From assembly GCA_029266735.1 (NCBI GenBank), contig JAQSWG010000015.1:1-64000 (forward strand): DNA of 64,000 nucleotides, read 5' to 3'. A program made the translations under genes and the position numbers. Every line of letters starts with the position of its first letter. Within the stretch, counting starts at the first letter, position 1. Positions 50,975 to 59,858 of the stretch are shown here, piece after piece. The notes below the pieces were generated by a model. That model ran no database searches. It saw nothing but the letters and a program-made list of their open reading frames with translations, and had not been told where the DNA came from. The DNA is from Ornithinibacter sp. (GTDB lineage Bacteria; Actinomycetota; Actinomycetes; Actinomycetales; Dermatophilaceae).

Positions 50975-52300
50975 TCATCGCGTGGCGCCGGTGACCATCC
51001 ACCGGTCGGTACGCACGCGAGCCCACATCAGCGTCGCCCGAACGGCCATGAAGACGGTGAAGGCGATCCACAACCAGGTGAGGGCGTTGACCTGGCCCTT
51101 CGTCGTGCCGCCCTCGAGCAACCAGTCGCCGGCTGCGTGGACCGCGATCACCACCGGGAGGTAGGCCACGAGGGTCGCCAGCATCCCCCACGCCAGCCAC
51201 CGGCCGTCCCCGGCGCCGATGAGGACGCCGTCGATGACGAAGACGAAGCCCGAGAGCGGCTGGCCCAGGGCCACGACGACGAGACCACCGGCGATGGCGG
51301 CCTGCACCGCCGGGTCGTGCGTGAACAGCGGTCCGATGACGGGTCGGAGGAGGAGGACGAGCGTGCCGAGGACGATGCCGACGACGACCCCCCACCGCAG
51401 CACGAGAGCCGTGGCCTCGCGGGTGCGCTCGACCTCACCGGCTCCGAGCGTCTTGCCGGTGATGGCCTGTGCCGCGATGGCGAGGGCGTCGAGGGCGAAG
51501 GCGAGGAAGGTCCAGATGGTCGCGGTCACCTGGTATGCCGCGAGCGGCACGTCCGCCCGCAGGGCCAGAGTCCGGACGAGGAGCGGGATGCCGCCGCGCG
51601 CCGCAGCCAGGACCCGGCCGGGGTGGGCGCGCAGCGGGACCGACGCGCGCCCGGCATACCTCACGAGCACGACGACGAGGGCGGTCGCCATGCCGGTCTG
51701 CGCGATGACCGTGCCCCACGCCGAGCCGGCGATCCCCCAGCCCAGTCCGTGGACGAACCACACGTTGAGGACGGCGTTGAGGCCGAACCCCGCGACCGCG
51801 GCCACGAGCGGGGTGCGGGTGTCCTGCAGGCCACGGAGCACACCCGTCGTGGCCAGGACCACCAGCATCGCGGGGATGCCGAGCGCCGAGATCCGCAGGT
51901 ACGTGACCGCCTGCTCGAGGGCGGCCTCCGAGGCCCCGAACAGCCGGACGACCGGGTCGGCGAACAGCGCCACGGCGCCTGCGGTGACCGCCCCGAGGCC
52001 GATGCCCAGCCACGTGCCGTCGATGCCGGCCGACAGGGCGCCCGGGAGCGACCCCGCCCCGAGCTGGCGCGCCACCACGGCCGTCGTCCCGTAGGCGAGG
52101 AAGACGAACACGTTGGCGGCGGTGAGCAGCACCGCGCTCGCGACGCCGAGGCCGGCAAGGGGTGCCACCCCGAGGCGCCCGACGATCGCGGCGTCGGTGA
52201 GCAGGAAGAGCGGCTCGGCGACGAGGGCCAGGAAGGCCGGAACGGCGAGCCTGAGCACCTCGCGGTGCTGGCTCGGGGCGGTCTCGCTCACGGCAGGCAC
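50975..52300 (-). CDS. MATE-family efflux transporter (DinF-like)
   Basis: About 441 residues with twelve predicted helices. MATE landmarks are LAEPLFLLTDAAIVGRLG near the N-terminus and ALDALAIAAQAITGKTLGAG in the second half, typical of DinF-like exporters. It would expel cationic or organic solutes using a Na or proton gradient. The ORF extends to 52513, but the start is set at GTG 52300 (or 52291) because the upstream part is low-complexity. In several actinobacteria such a gene lies between rplI and dnaB; here it is still near dnaB but about 50 kb from rplI. Confidence 0.87.
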   Translation of the reverse strand: MPAVSETAPSQHREVLRLAVPAFLALVAEPLFLLTDAAIVGRLGVAPLAGLGVASAVLLTAANVFVFLAYGTTAVVARQLGAGSLPGALSAGIDGTWLGIGLGAVTAGAVALFADPVVRLFGASEAALEQAVTYLRISALGIPAMLVVLATTGVLRGLQDTRTPLVAAVAGFGLNAVLNVWFVHGLGWGIAGSAWGTVIAQTGMATALVVVLVRYAGRASVPLRAHPGRVLAAARGGIPLLVRTLALRADVPLAAYQVTATIWTFLAFALDALAIAAQAITGKTLGAGEVERTREATALVLRWGVVVGIVLGTLVLLLRPVIGPLFTHDPAVQAAIAGGLVVVALGQPLSGFVFVIDGVLIGAGDGRWLAWGMLATLVAYLPVVIAVHAAGDWLLEGGTTKGQVNALTWLWIAFTVFMAVRATLMWARVRTDRWMVTGATR

Positions 52301-52494
52301 TGTTCCAGACCGGCCCCCGCGCGGGGGCGTGGGGCCGGCGCTCTGGGACCTGGCCCCGCCGGACGGCCGCGTCGCCACGGCGTCAGCCACGACGTGAGCC
52401 GCGTCGCAGCGCCCCGTGGACCGAAGCCTTTTCCGGTGTGGGGGAGTAGAATTGGAGCCGAGGGTATCCCCTCCACCGCTCAAGGGAGAGCACG

Positions 52495-53454
52495 ATGAGA
52501 ATTCATCGAGCAACCCGCCGAACTGGCTTCCTGGCCGCCATCCTCCTCGCCCTCGGCCTCCTCGTCGTGGCCCCGGCCCCTGAGGCGGCCGCCGCCGTGC
52601 AGTCGTGTTCGTCGTCCACCCCCGTGGCCAGCCGCCCGACCCTCCGGTACGGCGACACGGGTAGCTGCGTCAAGGTCCTCCAGAACCTCCTGCTCGCGAA
52701 GGGCTTCTCCATCGGCACGTCGTACGCCGACGGGAAGTTCGGCCCGGGCACCCTCCTGGGGGTTCGTCGGTACCAGCAGTCCAGGCTCGACCTCGCCATC
52801 GACGGCGTCGTCGGCCCGTACACCTGGAACCGCCTCGTCAACGGCGGCGGCACCGCCTACAGCGTGTACCGCGGGCCGAACACCTCGTCCCGGGTGATCC
52901 TCAGCTTCGACGACTGCCCCACGAGCCTGAGCGCCTTCAAGGCGACGGTCGTGGGGGCCCGCAACCTCGGGATCGCGCTGGTGCTCGCACCCACCGGCAA
53001 CTGCATCTCGGCCGGCCGGTTCAACGCCAGCTACGCCCGCCAGTACGGGCACTGGGTCATCAACCACTCGGTGAGCCACCCGGACTACACCACCCTCTCG
53101 ACGTCGTCGATCTACTACCAGCTCGGGTCGCCGGGTGTGGTCACCTCGTACGGCCGCCCGCCCTACGGCGCGGTCAACGAGCGCGTGCGCAACGCCTTCG
53201 CCACCAAGGGCATGCGGATCTGGCTGTGGAACGTCGACACCAACGACTGGCGGGGGAAGACCCGCTCGCAGGTCGTCAGCTACGTCGTCACCTATGCCAA
53301 GCCCGGCAACACGGTGCTCATGCACATGCACTGGAACGGTTTCAACACCACGGCGCTGTCGTCGATGAAGTCCGGGCTCGCTGCCAAGGGGATCGGGGTC
53401 TGCCGCAACCTTGGCGCCACGACACCGACCCGTCCGAGCAAGGTCAACTGCTGA
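52495..53454 (+). CDS. Secreted peptidoglycan-binding polysaccharide deacetylase
   Basis: 319 residues: signal peptide (1-34, ending PEAAAA), a PG_binding_1 domain (about 45-115, LRYGDTGSCVKVLQNLLLAKGF, DGVVGPYTWNRLV) and a NodB-type deacetylase domain (about 130-300). NodB motif 1 reads SFDDCP in place of the usual TFDDGP, motif 2 is NHSVSHPD, motif 3 RPPYGAVN, then DTNDW and LMHMHWN. The metal and catalytic positions are therefore largely present. Six cysteines including the last residue suggest disulfides. SD aagggagag before ATG 52495, with a TAGAAT -10-like box about 45 bases upstream. It probably trims acetyl groups from cell-wall glycans. Confidence 0.88.
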   Translation: MRIHRATRRTGFLAAILLALGLLVVAPAPEAAAAVQSCSSSTPVASRPTLRYGDTGSCVKVLQNLLLAKGFSIGTSYADGKFGPGTLLGVRRYQQSRLDLAIDGVVGPYTWNRLVNGGGTAYSVYRGPNTSSRVILSFDDCPTSLSAFKATVVGARNLGIALVLAPTGNCISAGRFNASYARQYGHWVINHSVSHPDYTTLSTSSIYYQLGSPGVVTSYGRPPYGAVNERVRNAFATKGMRIWLWNVDTNDWRGKTRSQVVSYVVTYAKPGNTVLMHMHWNGFNTTALSSMKSGLAAKGIGVCRNLGATTPTRPSKVNC

Positions 53455-53492
53455 GTCGGGCGGCCCCCGGGCCCGGCCCGCCGGCCGCCGGG

Positions 53493-54239
53493 TCAGAGGT
53501 GCTTGAGCGCCTCCCTTCTGGAGAGGCCGGCGAGGTGGGAGCCTCGCGAGTCGACGTAGGCCCGCACCCACTGCGGGTCCGTGCGGGCGTGTTGGCGCAG
53601 TGCCCACCCGACCGCCTTGCGCACGAAGAACTGCCGACCGTGCAGGGAGTCCTCGAGGTTGGCGTCGAGCACCTCTCCGAGCAGGTCGGTGTCCGTGGCC
53701 TCCCGGTGCTTCAGCTGCGCGAGGATCGCGGCGCGGCGGATCCAGAGATCCTCGTCGACGGCCCAGGCGCGGATGGTGGGCGTCACGGCATCCCGGTGGT
53801 GCAGGAGGATGGGGCCGACCCGGTCAGCTGCGAGGGGATCCACGAGGTCCCACCACGCTCCCGTCTCCACGAGGTGGCGGTACAGCGGGAGCGACTGCGG
53901 GTCCTGCCACGCGCGAGCGGCGCGGTGTCCGGTGAGGGCGATCGCGGCATACCTCTCCTCGCGGTACGCCGGCAGGTCCCACAGGGTGCGCACGGCTCCG
54001 TCCCACTCGATCCGGGTGGCCGGAGCGAGCGCGGGATCGGCGAACAGCGGTCTCAGCAGGCCTCGTAGCTCCGGAGAGGTGATGCCTCGGTAGGGGATCG
54101 CCGACTTCATGTACGCCTGCTGGCCCGCGGCCCGCTCGGGGTCACCCACGGCGGCGAGTGAGTCCCGCACGGCGACGACCAGGGGAGGAGGGTCAGCGGA
54201 TCGAACCGCCGCGCGTGTACCGGAGCCACGGCGTCCCAC
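53493..54239 (-). CDS. DNA alkylation repair protein, AlkD-like
   Basis: 248 residues of HEAT-like helical repeats. The family signature is GDPERAAGQQAYMKSAIPYRGI near the N-terminus, with conserved W/D and R positions (WDLPAYREERYAAIAL, WWDLVDPLAA, IRRAAILAQLKHREATD, FFVRKAVGWALRQ). AlkD excises N3- and N7-alkylpurines without base flipping. GTG 54239 comes one base after the stop of the CoA-transferase gene, so they are translationally coupled. A shorter start at GTG 54170 (VRDSLAAVGD) matches other family members better. Confidence 0.88.
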   Translation of the reverse strand: MGRRGSGTRAAVRSADPPPLVVAVRDSLAAVGDPERAAGQQAYMKSAIPYRGITSPELRGLLRPLFADPALAPATRIEWDGAVRTLWDLPAYREERYAAIALTGHRAARAWQDPQSLPLYRHLVETGAWWDLVDPLAADRVGPILLHHRDAVTPTIRAWAVDEDLWIRRAAILAQLKHREATDTDLLGEVLDANLEDSLHGRQFFVRKAVGWALRQHARTDPQWVRAYVDSRGSHLAGLSRREALKHL

Positions 54240-54240
54240 G

Positions 54241-55479
54241 TCAGGCGAGCCCGAGCTGGGCCGCCTCCTCCCAGAGCTCGTCCCGAACCTGCGGGTGGGC
54301 GGCGTCGCGAATGATGTGCCGGCACTGGGCCTGCTGGTCGTACCCCCACAGCTCCGCCACCCCGTGTTCGGTGACGATGGCGCTCTGCTGGAAGCTCGTC
54401 ACCGGCTCGTCGAGCAGGGGCACGACGGTGGACACGTCGGCCTTGGGATGCCACGAGCGCAGGGCGATGAAGGACTGACCGCCGGCGGAGTGCAGCGCAC
54501 CGACGATGAAGTCGGTCTGGCCCCCGAACCCGGAGTAGATCCGGGCGTTGATCCGGGAGGCGTTCGCCTGGCCGAACAGGTCCACCTCCAAGGCGGTGTT
54601 CACGGAGGTCATCATCCGCTGCTGCGCGATGAGCCCGGGGTCGTTGGTGTGCTCGGTGCGCATCATCCGCACGCGATGGTTGCCGTCGAGCCAGTCGTAG
54701 AGCTCGCGCGAGCCGAAGAGGAACGAGGCAGTGAGCGGATGGTGTGGATCCAGGGCACCCACGCGGTCGAGCTCGAGGACCCCGTCGGAGAACATCTCGG
54801 TCCAGATCCGCAGGCCCGAACTGCTGGTCAGGGCGTTCAGGGTCGCGTCGGGGACACCGCCGATGCCCATCTGGATGGTCGCCCCGTTCGGGACGCGGTC
54901 GGCGACCCGCTCTCCGATGGCGGCGCTGTCGGCGTCCGGTGGGAGGGGGTCGTGGGCCGCGAGCGGCGTGGACACCTCGACCGCCAGGTCGACGGCCTCC
55001 ACCGGCACCTGCGCGTCGCCGTAGGTGTACGGCATCTGGTCGTTGACCACGGCGATCACCCGGCCCGACCGGCCGCGGCATCCCTCGATGGCGGCGGGCA
55101 GCACGTTGACCTCGATGCCGAGGGAGAGCTGGCCGTCGCGCGGCGGCGCGCAGTGGACGATCACGACGTCCGGGGGGAGGCGCCGCTGGAGAAGCACCGG
55201 CACGAGGGACAACCGGCTGGGGACGTACGACAGGTCGCGGTGGCGGCGCATCCCGGCTCCCACGAAGCACGTCTCTGCGGTGACTCCCTCCCGATCGGGG
55301 ATGCCGGGTGGGGCGTTCAGGGCGTGGATGGTGTAGGCGTCCTTGTTCTCGTCGAGCGCTCGGACCGCCTCCCACGGGACGGCCACGTTGCCCGAGACGA
55401 CGACGCGCGGCTTGCCCGGCACGGATGCGAGGTGGCGCCCCAGCTCCTCGATGCTCACGGTCCTCATGGCGTCCATCAT
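54241..55479 (-). CDS. Acetyl-CoA hydrolase/CoA-transferase family protein
   Basis: 412 residues of the family I CoA-transferase type (4-hydroxybutyrate CoA-transferase, acetyl-CoA hydrolase, Cat1). The N-terminal domain has VHCAPPRDGQLSLGIEVN and MPYTYGD. The C-terminal domain has the GIGGVPDATL loop and WTEMFSDG, whose Glu is the likely catalytic CoA-ester residue, then VNTALEVDLFGQAN and GGQTDFIVGA. Substrates are not determined. Start ATG 55479 or 55467 (MRTVSIEE). Its coupling to alkD has no obvious reason. Confidence 0.88.
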   Translation of the reverse strand: MMDAMRTVSIEELGRHLASVPGKPRVVVSGNVAVPWEAVRALDENKDAYTIHALNAPPGIPDREGVTAETCFVGAGMRRHRDLSYVPSRLSLVPVLLQRRLPPDVVIVHCAPPRDGQLSLGIEVNVLPAAIEGCRGRSGRVIAVVNDQMPYTYGDAQVPVEAVDLAVEVSTPLAAHDPLPPDADSAAIGERVADRVPNGATIQMGIGGVPDATLNALTSSSGLRIWTEMFSDGVLELDRVGALDPHHPLTASFLFGSRELYDWLDGNHRVRMMRTEHTNDPGLIAQQRMMTSVNTALEVDLFGQANASRINARIYSGFGGQTDFIVGALHSAGGQSFIALRSWHPKADVSTVVPLLDEPVTSFQQSAIVTEHGVAELWGYDQQAQCRHIIRDAAHPQVRDELWEEAAQLGLA

Positions 55480-55601
55480 TCCCCCGTCGTGGGCCGGCCG
55501 TCAGGTGAGGGTCGGCTTGCCTCGCCCCGACGCGGATGCCGTGCCGAACGCCTCGTGGTGAACGGTCGCGGGTTGGGGGGACCGCGGCATACCGTGGAGC
55601 C

Positions 55602-55877
55602 ATGTGCCGCAACATCCGTCCGCTGAACAACTTCGCACCGCCGGCCACGCCGGACGAGGTGCGGGCCGCCGCTCTCCAGTACGTCCGCAAGGTGAGCGGC
55701 ATGACGAAGCCGTCCGCGGCGAACCACGCAGCGTTCGACACGGCGGTCGAGGAGGTCGCCGCCGTGACCGCTCGCCTTCTCGACGCGCTCGTGACGACGG
55801 CCCCGCCCAAGGACCGCGAGGTCGAGGCGGCCAAGGCGCGAGCCCGGTCGGCGGAACGGTACGGCCGAGCCGGCTGA
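55602..55877 (+). CDS. DUF2277 family protein
   Basis: A 91-residue protein matching DUF2277: MCRNIRPLNNFAPPATPDEVRAAALQYVRKVSGMTKPSAAN, with an all-helical remainder. The function is unknown. The family is frequent in actinobacteria as a single small gene. ATG 55602 lacks an SD but has TACCGT ending 6 bases upstream, suggesting a leaderless transcript. It is divergent from the CoA-transferase gene. Confidence 0.9.
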   Translation: MCRNIRPLNNFAPPATPDEVRAAALQYVRKVSGMTKPSAANHAAFDTAVEEVAAVTARLLDALVTTAPPKDREVEAAKARARSAERYGRAG

Positions 55878-56352
55878 CCCGCGCGCTGACGCGGCGGTCA
55901 CCGGGGCCACAGGAGCAACCCCGCTTCAGGGGTCGGAAGCGCTTGCGACGGCCGTCCGGGTCTGCTCCAGGGCGCCGAGCAGGCTGCTCAGCCCTCGGAC
56001 GTGACCTGCTTCTGTGGACCGAAACACGCCCGAAACTATCTCCGCTCCACACGCCGTGGATGACATCGTCGCTGGTCAGCGCGGGTTCCTCGGGTGAGAC
56101 GCCCAGTTGTCCACAGGGTTCTCCACGTCATGTGCACACACGCCGCGGGCGTTTTGCACACCTTGTCCCCACGCCGTGCACAGCCGATCGGCCATAGTCG
56201 ACGGGCGGGGCTTGGCTGCCGCCCCGCCGCAGCCCTACGGTGGCTCGTCGGGTGGTTGTCGGTGCTCTCTGGTGTCGTTCTTCCCAGGGCGGCGGCCGCT
56301 CCGAGGTACTGGTCATCGACACCGGCGTGGGCCGGACGGGAGGGGGTGCGCG
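55878..56352. other. Intergenic region upstream of dnaB
   Basis: 475 bases without a credible gene. They contain the DnaA-box-like sites (listed separately), several TGCACA motifs (56131-56180) and a patch of CCGAAACACGCCCGAAAC. The dnaB promoter must lie here. The ORF-track extension of dnaB to 56107 is not supported by homology. Confidence 0.6.
56107..56171. promoter_or_regulatory. DnaA-box-like sites upstream of dnaB
   Basis: TTGTCCACA (56107-56115) is the exact high-GC actinobacterial DnaA box. TTGTCCCCA (56163-56171) differs by one base. Between and around them TGTGCACA, TGCACACC and TGCACAG recur. The sites lie 180-245 bases before the dnaB start and could autoregulate helicase supply. 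Confidence 0.5.
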
Positions 56353-57726
56353 GTGTCGATCGCGGAGCTGAGCGCGGCGTTCGAGAGTCGCGCCGGTGGC
56401 CCGACCGACGACCGTGTCCCTCCGCAGGACCTCCATGCCGAGCAGTCGGTGCTCGGCTCGATGCTCATCAACAAGGACGCCATCGCAGACTGCCTCGAGG
56501 CGGTCAAGGCCCACGACTTCTACCGGCCGGCACACGAGCTGATCTTCGACGCCGTCCTCGACCTGTTCGGGCGGGGGGAGCCGGCCGACGCCATCACCGT
56601 GGCCGACGAGCTCGGCAAGCGCGGCGACCTGACCCGCGTCGGCGGTCAGGCATACCTCCACCAGCTGATCCAGGCGGTGCCGACGGCGGCGAACGCGGGC
56701 TACTACGCCGAGATCGTCCACGAGCGGGCGGTCCTCCGCCGGCTCGTCGAGGCCGGCACCCGGATCGTCCAGATGGGGTACGCGCAGGGCGAGGGCGACA
56801 TCGACGACATCGTCAACCGTGCCCAGGCCGAGGTCTACTCCGTCGCCGAGAAGCGCGGAGGCGAGGACTACCACCTCCTCGGCGAGCTGCTCAACGAGAC
56901 GATGGAGGAGATCGAGGCGGCCTCCGGGCGAACCGACGAGATGATCGGCGTGCCGACGGGCTTCATCGAGCTCGACGAGCTGACCCACGGCCTCCACCCG
57001 GGACAGATGATCGTCATCGCCGCGCGGCCCGCCACGGGCAAGTCGACCCTCGGCATCGACATCGCCCGCGCCGCCGCCATCAAGCACCAGATGGCGACGG
57101 CGGTGTTCTCGCTCGAGATGAGCCGTACCGAGATCACCATGCGCATCCTCTCGGCCGAGGCGACGATCCAGCTTCAGGACCTCCGCAAGGGCCTGAAGAA
57201 CCAGGACCAGTGGACCAAGCTCGCCCGGATCATGGGCAAGATCTCCGACAGCCCGCTCTTCATCGACGACAGCCCCAACATGTCGCTCATGGAGATCCGG
57301 GCCAAGTGCCGCCGGCTCAAGCAGCAGCACAACCTTCGGATGGTCATCATCGACTACCTGCAGCTCATGAGCTCCGGCAAGAAGGTGGAGTCACGCCAGC
57401 AGGAGGTCGCCGAGTTCTCCCGTGCGCTGAAGCTCCTGGCCAAGGAGCTCGAGGTCCCGGTCATCGCCATCAGCCAGCTCAACCGTGGCCCGGAGCAGCG
57501 CACCGACAAACGACCACAGATGTCGGACCTGCGCGAAAGCGGATCGATCGAACAAGATGCGGACGTCGTCATCCTCCTCCACCGCGACCGCTCGGACCCT
57601 GAGCGGGACGGTGAGGCCGACGTCATCGTCGCCAAGCACCGCAACGGCCCGACCAAGGACATCGTCCTGGCGTTCCAGGGGCACTACAGCCGGTTCAACA
57701 ACATGGCCCGCGACGGCGGGTTCTGA
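56353..57726 (+). CDS. dnaB: Replicative DNA helicase DnaB
   Basis: The 457-residue hexameric helicase opens the replication fork. The N-terminal collar domain is RVPPQDLHAEQSVLGSMLINKDAIADCL, and the linker leads to the RecA-like domain (TGFIELDELTHGLHPGQMIV). Walker A is ARPATGKST with K230, Walker B MVIIDYLQLM, then SRQQEVAEFSRALKLLAKELEVPVIAISQLNR and the arginine-finger region DLRESGSIEQDAD. It is complete and without an intein. GTG 56353 (MSIAELSAAFE) is chosen because homology begins near residue 20; the ORF track extends 82 codons further upstream without similarity. Confidence 0.96.
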   Translation: MSIAELSAAFESRAGGPTDDRVPPQDLHAEQSVLGSMLINKDAIADCLEAVKAHDFYRPAHELIFDAVLDLFGRGEPADAITVADELGKRGDLTRVGGQAYLHQLIQAVPTAANAGYYAEIVHERAVLRRLVEAGTRIVQMGYAQGEGDIDDIVNRAQAEVYSVAEKRGGEDYHLLGELLNETMEEIEAASGRTDEMIGVPTGFIELDELTHGLHPGQMIVIAARPATGKSTLGIDIARAAAIKHQMATAVFSLEMSRTEITMRILSAEATIQLQDLRKGLKNQDQWTKLARIMGKISDSPLFIDDSPNMSLMEIRAKCRRLKQQHNLRMVIIDYLQLMSSGKKVESRQQEVAEFSRALKLLAKELEVPVIAISQLNRGPEQRTDKRPQMSDLRESGSIEQDADVVILLHRDRSDPERDGEADVIVAKHRNGPTKDIVLAFQGHYSRFNNMARDGGF

Positions 57727-57796
57727 CGTCGACCCGACAACGGGTGGACACGGTTCTGGGCGCCGGCGGCACGAGGCTGGGCGCCGGCGGCACGAG

Positions 57797-57823
57797 GCGG
57801 GGCGCCGACCATCGGCGCCCCGC
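57797..57823. terminator. Bidirectional terminator after dnaB
   Basis: Perfect 12-bp stem gcggggcgccga / tcggcgccccgc with loop cca, between the convergent dnaB and TIM-barrel genes. It is preceded by two tandem copies of the 21-mer ctgggcgccggcggcacgagg. Confidence 0.8.
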
Positions 57824-57840
57824 CCCTCAGTGCTCGACCG

Positions 57841-58755
57841 TCAGTACGTCACGCAGGCGAGGTAGTCGAACCCCGTCTCCGCTGCCTCGAACGGGTCGAA
57901 CGTCGGGTCACCGAAGCGCGGGTCGTGCTCGACGACGTAGTAGCGGATGCCGCCGCCCGCTGCCTCGAAGATCGTCGGGAAGTCGATGATCCCCTCGCCG
58001 ACGATCTCGATGCGGCCGGGGAACGTCCCGGCAGCCATGTCCTTGACGTGGAACAGCTCGATCCGGTCGCCGTACTGCTCGATCAGCTCCACCGGGTCGA
58101 CGCCGCCGTTCGTGGCCCAGTACAGGTCGAGCTGGAAGACGACGTTCCTCGGGTCCGTGTTCGCCAGGAGGATGTCGTAGGCCGTCATGTCGCCGAAGAC
58201 GCGCTGGAACTCCCAGTTGTGGTTGTGGACCATGAGCGTCTGTCCGGCTTTGCGGGCCTGCTCGCCGACCGCGTCGAGGTACTCGGCATACGCGATCCAC
58301 TCCGCCTCGGTAGCGAAGTTCGGCGTCCCGCCGGAGCCGAAGTACTTGATGCCGAGGATGCGGTTCTCCTCGAGGATCGCCTCGATGTCGGCGGGGTTCG
58401 TCGGCGTGCCGACGTTCACGTGGCGTGCGGATGCCTTGAGGCCGTACTCGTCGAGCAGGGCGCGATACTCCTCGGCGGTGAGCCCGCTGAGGGTGAACGG
58501 CTCGACGTTGCGGTAGCCCATCTCGCTCAGCGCGGCGAAGACCTCCCGCGTCCGTTCGATCGTCGCGGCATCCGTGCCGAACCCGATGTACTCGGCGAAC
58601 GTCCACAGCTGGATCGAGATCTTGCTGGCTGGCACGCCCCTGCCCGCGCAGTCGGGCTGCGCCGCACCTGCCGTGGTCGCGGTGCCGGTGAAGAGACACC
58701 CGGCGAGGACCATCGCCGTGAGGAGGCCGCGCAGAACGCGGCGTAGTGGTTGCAT
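57841..58755 (-). CDS. Exported sugar phosphate isomerase/epimerase-like TIM-barrel protein
   Basis: 304 residues: a signal sequence (1-32) containing a possible lipobox (LAGC at about 18-21), then an AP_endonuc_2 TIM barrel (ISIQLWTFAEYIGFG, YRNVEPFTLSGLT, VHNHNWEFQR, FQLDLYWATNGG, LFHVKDMAAGTFPGR, YYVVEHDPRFG). The metal ligands of the family (E/H/D/E) appear present. Related proteins include 3-keto-sugar hydratases and secreted xylose-isomerase-like enzymes. The substrate is unknown. Confidence 0.85.
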   Translation of the reverse strand: MQPLRRVLRGLLTAMVLAGCLFTGTATTAGAAQPDCAGRGVPASKISIQLWTFAEYIGFGTDAATIERTREVFAALSEMGYRNVEPFTLSGLTAEEYRALLDEYGLKASARHVNVGTPTNPADIEAILEENRILGIKYFGSGGTPNFATEAEWIAYAEYLDAVGEQARKAGQTLMVHNHNWEFQRVFGDMTAYDILLANTDPRNVVFQLDLYWATNGGVDPVELIEQYGDRIELFHVKDMAAGTFPGRIEIVGEGIIDFPTIFEAAGGGIRYYVVEHDPRFGDPTFDPFEAAETGFDYLACVTY

Positions 58756-58932
58756 CAGAAGACTCCCATCCCGTGGTGACGCCGTGCGGCTGCAACCGCC
58801 GGCGAACCCCGCTCCACCCCGGGAGCTGGATCACCACCCACGCTACCGACGGAGGCAGGAGAGAACCGGGCTGCGTGCACCGTCGTCTCCGGGACTTTCG
58901 ACCGCCCCCCGACGAGGGCCCATACTCGGCCC

Positions 58933-59808
58933 ATGACGTCTGCAAGCCACGGACCACGGGGCGCACGGAGGCGAAGCGCCGCCGTGGCGGTGACGATGCT
59001 CGCCCTCGCTGCGTGCGGCACCGGGGCGGACTCGCGCGACGACGGGGACGGCTCGAGCACCGCCGGAGTGCCGGGCCTGGCGCCGCACGAGTACCTGCCA
59101 GGGCTCGAGTCGCACCCACACGTGCCCGAGGGCGCCGGCTCGGCGCCCGTCGTCGTGATGATCCCCGGCGGGTCCTGGCAGTCGGCCAACCCGTCCGGTC
59201 TCGAGCCGTTGGCCGAAGCGCTGGCTGCGGACGGTGTCGTCGCGGTGCCCGTCACGATCCGCGCCTCCGCGGACGACGTCGTCTATCCCACCCCCGTCGA
59301 GGACGTCCTCTGCGCGCTCGCCGACGGTGCCGCGACGGCCCGTGAGGCCGGCATCGACCCGGACCGGCTGGTGCTCCTCGGACACTCCTCCGGCGCGCAC
59401 CTCTCCGCGGTGGCGACCCTGGCGGCCGACCGGTTCTCGCCCGACTGCGAGGACCCCGTCGTCGCGCCCGACGCGTTCATCGGGCTCGCCGGGCCCTACG
59501 ACATCCGGCAGTTCGCGGATGCCGCCGACGCGCTCTTCGCTGCCCCGGTCGACGAGGCACCGGGCGAGTGGGACGCCGCCAACCCTGTCATCCACGCCGA
59601 CCTGCGGCCCGAGGTGCCCGTGCTGCTCCTCCACGGTGAGGCGGACGACGTCGTGCCCGTCTCGTTCACCACCGACTTCGGCACGGCGCTGGAGGCCGCC
59701 GGCCACCCGACGACGGTCCGCGTGCTCACCGACGAGGACCACGAGACCGTCTACGCCGCCGAGACGGCGGCCCGACCCGTCGTCGACTGGCTCGAGAGTC
59801 TTCCGTAG
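58933..59808 (+). CDS. Lipoprotein alpha/beta hydrolase
   Basis: 291 residues: signal peptide with lipobox LALAAC (Cys about 28), a Ser/Asp/Gly linker and an esterase fold. The oxyanion loop reads MIPGGSW (HGGGW in the carboxylesterase group), the nucleophile is S152 in GHSSGA, and the likely acid/base residues lie in LLHGEADDVVP and EDHETVY. It resembles BD-FAE/kynurenine-formamidase-like esterases. The substrate is unknown. Start ATG 58933. Confidence 0.86.
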   Translation: MTSASHGPRGARRRSAAVAVTMLALAACGTGADSRDDGDGSSTAGVPGLAPHEYLPGLESHPHVPEGAGSAPVVVMIPGGSWQSANPSGLEPLAEALAADGVVAVPVTIRASADDVVYPTPVEDVLCALADGAATAREAGIDPDRLVLLGHSSGAHLSAVATLAADRFSPDCEDPVVAPDAFIGLAGPYDIRQFADAADALFAAPVDEAPGEWDAANPVIHADLRPEVPVLLLHGEADDVVPVSFTTDFGTALEAAGHPTTVRVLTDEDHETVYAAETAARPVVDWLESLP

Positions 59809-59858
59809 CCCGGTGACGGGCCTGGACGCTAGTCGCCGGTCGGAGCGTCGGTGCGGCA

